Source: Verrucomicrobiota bacterium
GTDB lineage: Bacteria; Verrucomicrobiota; Verrucomicrobiia; Limisphaerales; UBA1412
Direction: 5' to 3'
Assembly: GCA_017557085.1 (NCBI GenBank)
Contig: JAFZAR010000257.1
Coordinates: forward strand, 1-5,097
DNA: 5,097 nucleotides
Of the stretch, positions 1 through 5,097 are shown piece by piece. The translations under genes and the position numbers were made by a program. Under the pieces are notes generated by a model. The model did not search any database and was not told where the DNA came from. It saw nothing but the letters and a program-made list of their open reading frames with translations. Position 1 is the stretch's first letter. Each line of letters begins with the position of its first letter.

Positions 1-627
1 GGCGCAGACGGCATCACGGCTCATTTGCGAGAGGATCGCCGTCACATTCAGGACCGGGATATTTTCGCATTGCGCCAACAGATCAAGACGCGGCTCAACA
101 TGGAAATGGCCAACAATCCAGAAATCGTTGAGATCGCTCTCCGGCTGAAACCGGACATCGTCTGCATCGTTCCGGAACGCCGTCAGGAAGTCACAACCGA
201 AGGCGGTCTGGACGCACTGGGTCAGGAGTCATCCCTTACGGAAACGGTACGCCGTTTGAAAGACAGTGGGATCGAAGTCAGTCTTTTCCTTTCCCCGGAC
301 GCGGCGCAGATCGAAGCCGCACGGCGCATCGGCAGCCAGTTCATAGAACTGCACACGGGTGCTTTCGCGGAAGCCTGCTATGTCGGGCCGGATGCAGAAG
401 AAGCCGAAGTTCAACGTCTGATCACGGCCGCGAATCAGGCCCATCAGCTGGGTCTGAAAGTCAACGCGGGTCACGGCATCAATTACACGAACATCCGGCA
501 GATATACCGTGTTCCCCATCTGGTGGAGCTGAACATCGGTCATTCCATCATTAGCCGTTCCGTGACGGTCGGCATCGTCCAGGCCGTGCAGGAGATGCTT
601 GGACTGATGAAAGAATATAAACAATAG
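1..627 (+). CDS. pdxJ: Pyridoxine 5'-phosphate synthase PdxJ, 5'-truncated by window edge
   Basis: PdxJ condenses 1-deoxy-D-xylulose 5-phosphate with 3-amino-2-oxopropyl phosphate to give pyridoxine 5'-phosphate, the ring-closing step of DXP-dependent vitamin B6 synthesis in the cytoplasm. The frame is open from base 1, so the gene enters from outside; by comparison with the E. coli protein about 37 N-terminal residues are missing. A TTG at 25 is simply the Leu of the conserved HLRED motif and not a start. Visible hallmarks, numbered from base 1, are GADGITAHLRED (His8 and Arg10, matching E. coli His45 and Arg47), NMEMA (Glu35, matching Glu72), VPERRQEVTTEGGLD, the VNAGHGIN loop (His158, matching His193) and ELNIGHSII near the C-terminus. 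All four catalytic or substrate-binding positions are kept. It ends with TAG 21 bp before queF and is probably the upstream gene of a pdxJ-queF-queC transcript. Confidence 0.97.
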   Translation, partial: GADGITAHLREDRRHIQDRDIFALRQQIKTRLNMEMANNPEIVEIALRLKPDIVCIVPERRQEVTTEGGLDALGQESSLTETVRRLKDSGIEVSLFLSPDAAQIEAARRIGSQFIELHTGAFAEACYVGPDAEEAEVQRLITAANQAHQLGLKVNAGHGINYTNIRQIYRVPHLVELNIGHSIISRSVTVGIVQAVQEMLGLMKEYKQ

Positions 628-648
628 AAAAACTCCCATTTCCCAGCT

Positions 649-1044
649 ATGAAAGAACTCACACTTTTGGGCAACTCAAAACAATCCTTTCCGGAGAAGC
701 CTTCCTACGAAACACTGGAAACTTTTCCCAACCGCAATCCGGATCGGGATTACTGGGTCAAATTCGACTGCACGGATTTCACGTCGCTCTGTCCTGTGAC
801 CGGTCAGCCGGATTTCGCCAAGATCCATATCGAATATATGCCCGGCGAACGCTGTGTGGAAACCAAGTCACTCAAATTCTATCTGGCCTCTTTCCGCAGT
901 CAGCGCGATTTCAATGAGAACATCACCAACCGCATCTTTGATGATTTCAAGAAAGCCTGCGAGCCGAAACGCCTCATCGTGGAAGGTCAGTTCCACGCGC
1001 GCGGCGGTATCAGTCTGACCACTCGCGTGGACAGCGCGGAGTAA
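649..1044 (+). CDS. queF: NADPH-dependent 7-cyano-7-deazaguanine (preQ0) reductase, type I QueF
   Basis: QueF reduces the nitrile of preQ0 to the aminomethyl group of preQ1 with two NADPH; preQ1 is then inserted into tRNA(GUN) by Tgt. The 131 residues form a single tunnel-fold domain of the short, B. subtilis-like type. Seen directly: the nucleophile loop FTSLCPVTGQPDF with Cys48 (thioimide former) and Asp55 (proton donor), the signature ETKSLKFY at 71-78 (family pattern E-S/L-K-S/A-x-K-L/F-Y), Glu90 for substrate binding, and RGGISL near the end. The residue before Glu90 is Asn89, where the B. subtilis and E. coli enzymes have His. The ATG at 649 gives the expected N-terminus, but no SD-like purine tract precedes it. 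The gene sits 21 bp after pdxJ and 12 bp before queC, whose product supplies its substrate. Confidence 0.96.
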   Translation: MKELTLLGNSKQSFPEKPSYETLETFPNRNPDRDYWVKFDCTDFTSLCPVTGQPDFAKIHIEYMPGERCVETKSLKFYLASFRSQRDFNENITNRIFDDFKKACEPKRLIVEGQFHARGGISLTTRVDSAE

Positions 1045-1056
1045 GCACTTTCGCCT

Positions 1057-1713
1057 ATGGACTGCGTTGTTCTCCTCAGCGGCGGTATTGATTCCACGAC
1101 GGCTTTTTACCTGATACAAAAAGAACACCGGGTCTTTCTGGCTTTGAGCTTTGACTACGGCTCCAAACACAACGCTCAGGAACTGCGGTTCGCCCGGTAT
1201 CACGCGGAAAAGTGCGGAGTCCGTCATGAGATCATTGATCTGGATTTCATCAGAAGATCCTTCAAATCCGATCTGCTCCAATCCGGCGGTGCTATCCCAC
1301 AGGGAAGCTATGATGATGATAATATGAAAAGCACTGTCGTCCCGTTCCGCAACGGTATCATGCTGGCCATTGCTGCGGGCTACGCAGAAAGCATCGGAGC
1401 CAAAAGAATCGTCATCGCGGCGCATTCCGGCGATCACGCCATTTATCCCGACTGCCGGCCGGGCTTTATTCGTTCTATGGGAGAAGCCATCTCGGCCGGA
1501 ACTTATGAAGATATACAGATCCTCTGCCCTTTCCTAAACCAAAACAAAGGTGATATTGTGCGCATCGGCGCGGAACTGGGTGTGGACTACAGCCAAACTT
1601 GGTCCTGCTATTGCGGCGGAGATCTGCATTGCGGCAAATGCGGAACGTGTGTAGAACGCCGTGAAGCTTTCGCTCAGGCCGGCATCCCCGACCCGACCCG
1701 GTATCAAAACTGA
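1057..1713 (+). CDS. queC: 7-cyano-7-deazaguanine synthase QueC
   Basis: QueC converts 7-carboxy-7-deazaguanine to preQ0 with ammonia and two ATP, the step just before QueF in queuosine synthesis. It is a 218-residue ATP-pyrophosphatase-fold enzyme of ordinary length. The N-terminal PP-loop SGGIDS is at residues 8-13, SFDYGSKH at 31-38, VPFRNGIML at 95-103, AAHSGDHAIYPDCRPGF at 121-137, and the C-terminal zinc site SCYCGGDLHCGKCGTC at 183-198 with probable ligands Cys184, Cys192, Cys195 and Cys198. Cys186 is an extra cysteine inside that loop. The ATG at 1057 puts the PP-loop at the usual distance from the N-terminus. A GGAG at 1038-1041 inside the end of queF lies 15 nt upstream, too far for a good SD. 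The stop (TGA) is 6 bp from the stop of the convergent - strand gene. Confidence 0.97.
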   Translation: MDCVVLLSGGIDSTTAFYLIQKEHRVFLALSFDYGSKHNAQELRFARYHAEKCGVRHEIIDLDFIRRSFKSDLLQSGGAIPQGSYDDDNMKSTVVPFRNGIMLAIAAGYAESIGAKRIVIAAHSGDHAIYPDCRPGFIRSMGEAISAGTYEDIQILCPFLNQNKGDIVRIGAELGVDYSQTWSCYCGGDLHCGKCGTCVERREAFAQAGIPDPTRYQN

Positions 1714-1719
1714 TCCCTC

Positions 1720-2682
1720 TTACTGCCCGTCGATGCGGAGCAGGTAATCATTCACTTTTTTGGAAAACTTCTGCGCACCGATATCCCGCAGATGATTGAC
1801 ATCGTAATAATCGTCTTTAACAAAATCCGGGTCATCCAGCAGATCCAGGAAATAAATGTCCTTATTTTCCGCGGCCAGAGAACGGCATAATGTTCTGAGA
1901 TGTTCTGTCTGCTCTTCATTTTGATGGGCGCGGTAACAATCCATACACGGACAATGAAGCAGAACCAGTTTTACATCCATTTCCCGGCAGATCTGAATGA
2001 TCTCCTCCAGATAACGTGTATTGGCCGCCCAGCCTTCTTCCGGCTTAGTCGGCAAATGTGTTCTGACTCTCCGCAGTCCGGGGCAGTTGCAATCCGGCTT
2101 GCCGGTGCAAACATATTCTTTCGTAATGGATTTGTCCTGGGTTAAATGCGGTACATAACCCAACAGTGACGGTTCATATTCCTCCCGCATTTTTTTAGCG
2201 CCAAACAGTCTTTTTTCGATCCCGCGGATATGAAAAATCTCCAAGTGATTCTCGATATTCCAAGGCACATGATCTATCCCGTAATAGATCGTGTATTCAT
2301 AAGCCTGCTTCATATCCGGCGTATCATCTATCTGGCAGAAAAAAGCCCGTGTCCCTACACGCAGAACGAGGTACTTCAAGTCAGGCATTTGGTTCCTGTA
2401 CTTTTTCAGAAGTCCCAAATCATACTCTAAAAACTGACCATCTTCGGCCATATTAAAGGCATTCATGGAAAACTCCCGCGGATCCAGACCATGCAAAACA
2501 TGTGAATCGCCCAGGATCAAAACCTCAAGTTTATTTTTGTCAAGGTAATCCTCGAAACATTCCTTTTTCAGGATGTAACTGTTGGGAAGATGCCGGGCTG
2601 TGTATTCTATTCCTGCCGCCAGGATCACCAGCGGAAGCAGATATAAGCACACCTTCAATACGAGTTGATTCAGATCTTTCAT
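1720..2682 (-). CDS. Membrane-anchored SGNH-hydrolase-like protein, partner of the MBOAT gene
   Basis: No specific family name can be given. The 320-residue protein starts with a short charged stretch and one hydrophobic segment (about 7-24), a signal-anchor or uncleaved signal, so the rest probably lies outside the cytoplasmic membrane. A strand ending in LILGDSH (Ser60) resembles SGNH block I, NMAEDG (77-82) may be block II, and DVNH (Asp294, His297) fits the block V DxxH motif, giving a plausible Ser-His-Asp triad. Such proteins (AlgJ, AlgX, DltD-like) act with an MBOAT protein to place or remove acyl groups on a glycan. Eleven cysteines are present, two sets clustered: CTGKPDCNC (192-200) and CPCMDC (244-249). 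The frame is open up to 2739, but ATG at 2682 is preferred: it puts the hydrophobic segment at the N-terminus and falls 2 bp after the MBOAT stop. A GTG at 2685 overlapping that stop (TAGTG) is possible. AGGAGG at 2708-2713 is 25 nt upstream, probably too far to be the SD. Role inferred from fold motifs and neighbour. Confidence 0.8.
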   Translation of the reverse strand: MKDLNQLVLKVCLYLLPLVILAAGIEYTARHLPNSYILKKECFEDYLDKNKLEVLILGDSHVLHGLDPREFSMNAFNMAEDGQFLEYDLGLLKKYRNQMPDLKYLVLRVGTRAFFCQIDDTPDMKQAYEYTIYYGIDHVPWNIENHLEIFHIRGIEKRLFGAKKMREEYEPSLLGYVPHLTQDKSITKEYVCTGKPDCNCPGLRRVRTHLPTKPEEGWAANTRYLEEIIQICREMDVKLVLLHCPCMDCYRAHQNEEQTEHLRTLCRSLAAENKDIYFLDLLDDPDFVKDDYYDVNHLRDIGAQKFSKKVNDYLLRIDGQ

Positions 2683-2684
2683 CA

Positions 2685-4154
2685 CTAAAATTGCATATAG
2701 ATAAATGCCTCCTGAGTTCCTCCAAACCAAAATATGCACAGGGTGAGCGCATAATACAGAGCATACCGCAGGAACTTGCTTTTAATCTTCAATTCGGACA
2801 GACCATGCTCTTGGGTCCTCTGGAGCCATTCAATGACAAGCATGATCAGGATGAACACGATGATATTTCCTTTGAGTCCGCCCGGTGATGTGAAGAAAGA
2901 GGGATCGAACAGGGAACAAAAGTATTGGAACGCGTAACCAACCGTCTGAGACCGGACAGGTATCAGTCCAAAGCAAAACACAACAAAAGTGGTCAGTATG
3001 CTGAAAGCCTCTTTTCCGCTCGGCAGCAGCCGTCCTTCCGCCGCCACAGTATTTTTATACTGCTTGGAGGTTCCTAATAAAACCAGCGGCAGAATGAATA
3101 CAGCTTGAAGACCACCCCAGAGAATAAAGGTCCAGTCCGCTCCATGCCACAATCCACTGACAAGAAAAACGATGAAAATATTCCGTATGGTTTTCCATCT
3201 ACCCCCGCGGCTTCCGCCCAACGGAATATACAGATAATCCTTGAACCAGCTCATCAAAGAAATATGCCAGCGCCGCCAAAACTCCGACATATTCCGGGAA
3301 AAATACGGATAGTTGAAATTCCTCTTCAGTCTAAAGCCAAATAATTTGGAAACACCGATCGCTATATCCGAGCAGCCGCTGAAATCCGCGTATAGCTGAA
3401 AAGCGTAAAGAACGATGGCTGTCCATAGGACACTGGCATCCAAACCGCCCGGATTTGCCTTGAAGCATTTGTCCACAAACAGATCGCAGTTGCCCGCAAT
3501 GACCACCTTTTTAAAAAGTCCCCATAATATCTGCCGGAGTCCATCCACTGCCAGAGCTCTGTCAAAAACGCGCTTTCTCAAAAAATCTCCCAGCATCGTC
3601 CGGGCACGCTCAATGGGCCCCGCCAACAACAACGGAAAGAAAATAATAAACGCGAAGAAGGATAGAAAATCACGAGTAGGCTCCATCTGTCCCCGGTAAA
3701 CATCTATCGAATAACTGATGGCACGGAAGGTATAATAGCTGATGCCCAGCGGCAGGATCAGATGCAGTGTGGTATGTCCCAAGTGGATTCCGAAAAGCTG
3801 AAAAGCATCCGCGAAGCTCTGCGCGAAAAAGTTATAGTATTTGAATACACAAAGGATCCCCAGATTCAAGACTATATTCCCCGCACTGATCAGGCCGGCT
3901 TTGCTTTGATACCAATGAGATCCCTTTGGAGTCTGATTCTGTCTGGCTTTGTGTATTTCCAGTCCGCACAGCCAGGTCGAAAAAGTCGTAATGATGATCA
4001 GCGGCAGAGTACGCCAATCCCAGAAAACATAAAAAACCCCGCTGGCCAGAATGAGAAATATGTTTTGCCAACGGTAATTTTTGCTGAAGATATACCAATA
4101 CAATAAGAATACGATCGGCAAAAAAATCGCGAATTCTAAAGAATTAAAAAGCAT
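2685..4154 (-). CDS. MBOAT family membrane O-acyltransferase (AlgI/DltB/PatA type)
   Basis: This 489-residue polytopic membrane protein, with about 11-12 hydrophobic segments, is a clear AlgI-like MBOAT. Members carry an activated acyl group, usually acetyl, across the cytoplasmic membrane for O-acylation of alginate, peptidoglycan, teichoic acid or other glycans. Visible signatures are the N-terminal MLFNSLEFAIFLPIVFLLYW, LPLGISYYTF (135-144), the GPIERA segment (179-184), LYADFSGCSDIAIG (254-267), FWRRWHISLMSWFKDYLYIPLGG (His297 region), SGLWHGADWTFILWG (His337, the presumed catalytic His) and a typical end, FIYMQF. Length is normal for AlgI (about 470-520). The ATG at 4154 matches the family's MLFNS-type N-terminus. 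No SD precedes it, and the upstream terminator T-tract ends only 21 bp away. The next gene, an SGNH-like protein, follows after 2 bp and is probably translationally coupled. The substrate cannot be told from sequence: no alginate, dlt or cellulose genes lie within the window. Confidence 0.95.
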   Translation of the reverse strand: MLFNSLEFAIFLPIVFLLYWYIFSKNYRWQNIFLILASGVFYVFWDWRTLPLIIITTFSTWLCGLEIHKARQNQTPKGSHWYQSKAGLISAGNIVLNLGILCVFKYYNFFAQSFADAFQLFGIHLGHTTLHLILPLGISYYTFRAISYSIDVYRGQMEPTRDFLSFFAFIIFFPLLLAGPIERARTMLGDFLRKRVFDRALAVDGLRQILWGLFKKVVIAGNCDLFVDKCFKANPGGLDASVLWTAIVLYAFQLYADFSGCSDIAIGVSKLFGFRLKRNFNYPYFSRNMSEFWRRWHISLMSWFKDYLYIPLGGSRGGRWKTIRNIFIVFLVSGLWHGADWTFILWGGLQAVFILPLVLLGTSKQYKNTVAAEGRLLPSGKEAFSILTTFVVFCFGLIPVRSQTVGYAFQYFCSLFDPSFFTSPGGLKGNIIVFILIMLVIEWLQRTQEHGLSELKIKSKFLRYALYYALTLCIFWFGGTQEAFIYMQF

Positions 4155-4165
4155 ATACCGGTATA
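4154..4165. promoter_or_regulatory. Perfect 12-bp palindrome TATACCGGTATA over the MBOAT start codon
   Basis: The 12 bp are an exact inverted repeat whose last base is the A of the MBOAT ATG read on the - strand. It overlaps TTATAC (4166-4161), which could act as a -10 element. If so, transcription would begin at or next to the ATG and the mRNA would have almost no leader. The only -35-like match, TTGGTG (4191-4186), is weak and 19 bp away. An operator role is inference from symmetry and position; a chance palindrome is possible. Confidence 0.25.
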
Positions 4166-4175
4166 ACTTTTACTT

Positions 4176-4214
4176 AAAAAACCGTCACCAAAAGGAAAAT
4201 CTGATGACGGTTTT
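4176..4214 (-). terminator. Rho-independent terminator of alaS
   Basis: On the - strand, AAAACCGTCA (4214-4205) pairs perfectly with TGACGGTTTT (4187-4178), making a 10-bp stem whose right arm runs into a six-T tract (4181-4176). The 17-nt loop holds a small GG/CC-closed inner hairpin. It starts 12 nt after the alaS stop codon and so fits alaS termination. The + strand copy has a weaker T tail (four Ts) and no + strand gene to end here. Confidence 0.8.
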
Positions 4215-4226
4215 GAACCTAAATTT

Positions 4227-5097
4227 CTAAATCATTTCCTTGACCTTGGCAAGGGCCTCGCCGATCTTGCCGGCATCCTTGCCTCCGCCGCGCGCAAAAT
4301 CGGGTTTGCCTCCGCCGCGGCCACCCAGGATCGGTGCAATGGTTTGGATGATCTTGCCGGCCTGGATCCGGGAGGTGAAATCTTTGGAAACAGCCGCGGT
4401 CATCACCACATTGCCGTTTTGCACACACATCAGCGTGATCACACCCGCAAACCGTGAGCGCAGGTTCTCCACCACAGCCAGCAGATGATCGGTCTCGCAT
4501 TCGCCCAGGCTGCCCAGAATCATCGGCACATCCTTGACGGTCTCCGCCTTGGCGATCCACTCATTGGCGACAGACACCGCCTGTTTTTGCAAAAGCGTCT
4601 TGACCTGATGTTCCAGCGCCTTTTGCCTCTCGACCAGCGATTCCAGTTTGTGTTCTACTTCGCCGACCGGTGAATTGACCTTGCCGGCCAGCGTGCGGAT
4701 CAGATTGGTTTCGTTCACTCCTTTCTGATAGGCCGCCATGCCGGTGACCGCTTCGATACGGCGTACACCGGCCGCGACCGCGGATTCCGCGACGATGCGG
4801 AACTGGCCGATTTGACCTGTCGCGCGGACGTGAGTCCCACCGCAAAGCTCCATGCTGTAGCCGTCCATTTCTCCAGGAGTGCCGCCAACCTGAATGACAC
4901 GCACCGTGCTGCCGTATTTCTCACCAAAGAGCTGCATGATATGCTCGTTTTTCTCGATCTGAGTGTAGGGCACCTCCTGCCAGCAGACGGGTGAGTTCTC
5001 GATGATCTTTTCATTCACCAGTGTTTCCACCTGACTCAGCTGTTCTGCTGTCAGAGGCTGGCTGTTGAAGTCGAAAGTAAATTTATCCGGTGTGACC
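4227..5097 (-). CDS. alaS: Alanyl-tRNA synthetase AlaRS, C-terminal third (5' end beyond window)
   Basis: AlaRS charges tRNA(Ala) with alanine and clears misacylated Ser/Gly-tRNA(Ala). The 289 codons seen cover the end of the editing domain and the C-terminal domain. The frame is open to the right edge; a GTG at 5030 is an internal Val codon, since the protein continues upstream as VTPDKFTFDFNSQPLTAEQL, a conserved AlaRS segment. Counting from the edge, LFGEKYG is at 56-62 and ELCGGTH at 83-89, with Cys85 and His89 being the zinc-binding pair of the editing site (E. coli Cys666 and His670). GVRRIEAVTG follows, then a coiled-coil-like helical stretch (about 130-175) and the DHHA1-type C-Ala domain with GGRGGGKPDF and ARGGGKDAGK near the end. 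The catalytic N-terminal domain and the HxxxH half of the editing site, about two thirds of the roughly 870-residue protein, lie outside. Nothing in the visible part suggests decay. It is followed by a strong terminator. Confidence 0.97.
   Translation of the reverse strand, partial: VTPDKFTFDFNSQPLTAEQLSQVETLVNEKIIENSPVCWQEVPYTQIEKNEHIMQLFGEKYGSTVRVIQVGGTPGEMDGYSMELCGGTHVRATGQIGQFRIVAESAVAAGVRRIEAVTGMAAYQKGVNETNLIRTLAGKVNSPVGEVEHKLESLVERQKALEHQVKTLLQKQAVSVANEWIAKAETVKDVPMILGSLGECETDHLLAVVENLRSRFAGVITLMCVQNGNVVMTAAVSKDFTSRIQAGKIIQTIAPILGGRGGGKPDFARGGGKDAGKIGEALAKVKEMI

Noticed and set aside
229..639. - strand open frame of 136 codons opposite pdxJ
   Set aside because: Shadow of pdxJ, whose reading frame has every expected motif.
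868..1437. - strand open frame of 189 codons opposite queF and queC
   Set aside because: It lies wholly antisense to two conserved enzymes with intact motifs and shows no motif of its own.
2708..2713. AGGAGG on the - strand as SD for the SGNH-like gene
   Set aside because: It is 25 nt from the chosen ATG and is explained by MBOAT codons for Gln-Glu-Ala; spacing is outside the usual 5-10 nt.
2502..2888. + strand open frame of 128 codons across the MBOAT/SGNH-like junction
   Set aside because: It is antisense to two well-supported - strand genes, has no recognisable domain, and its composition is that of reverse-complemented coding sequence.
3762..4106. + strand open frame of 114 codons opposite the MBOAT gene
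   Set aside because: Antisense to the MBOAT N-terminal membrane segments; no start signal or domain seen.
4280..4319. 13-bp direct repeat TGCCTCCGCCGCG (4280-4292 and 4307-4319)
   Set aside because: It encodes the two RGGGK copies of the AlaRS tail, in frame and conserved in the family, so it reflects protein sequence and not a DNA repeat element.
4219..4560. - strand open frame of 113 codons in another frame of alaS
   Set aside because: Out-of-frame reading of the Gly/Ala-rich AlaRS C-terminal domain; low-complexity product rich in Arg, Gly and Cys.

Overview
The window reads as a compact stretch of a bacterial chromosome made of housekeeping and cell-envelope genes. I see no mobile element, CRISPR array, tRNA or rRNA gene. 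Genes fill nearly all of it and the longest gap is 72 bp. The organism cannot be named from sequence alone. The AlaRS C-terminal third, with its run VRVIQVGGTPGEMDGYSMELCGGTH and its glycine-rich GGRGGGKPDFARGGGKD tail, looks to me most like Verrucomicrobiota/Lentisphaerota/Kiritimatiellota (PVC group) proteins. That is a judgement from memory, held at low to moderate confidence. None of the four gene starts visible here has a Shine-Dalgarno sequence at normal spacing, which fits a lineage that relies little on SD.

Left arm, + strand (1-1713): a tightly spaced probable operon of pdxJ (5' end cut by the window edge), queF and queC, with gaps of 21 and 12 bp. PdxJ closes the pyridine ring of pyridoxine 5'-phosphate (vitamin B6). 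QueC makes 7-cyano-7-deazaguanine (preQ0), and QueF reduces it to preQ1, the base inserted into tRNA on the way to queuosine. QueC and QueF are thus consecutive steps of one pathway. The promoter lies outside the window.

Right arm, - strand (1720-5097), read from right to left: the C-terminal third of alaS (alanyl-tRNA synthetase), a rho-independent terminator, a 12-bp perfect palindrome at the next start codon, an AlgI/DltB-type MBOAT O-acyltransferase, and 2 bp later a membrane-anchored SGNH-hydrolase-like protein unusually rich in cysteine. The last two look like a two-gene module that moves acyl (probably acetyl) groups across the membrane onto an envelope or secreted glycan. The two arms converge tail to tail with only 6 bp between the stop codons of queC and the SGNH-like gene.

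The least ordinary part of the window is the MBOAT/SGNH-like pair. Its class of architecture is known, but the second protein is divergent and carries two clustered cysteine motifs whose role I cannot assign. The rest is conserved core metabolism with minor oddities: an Asn in place of the active-site-adjacent His of QueF, and a very short, SD-less leader ahead of the MBOAT gene.
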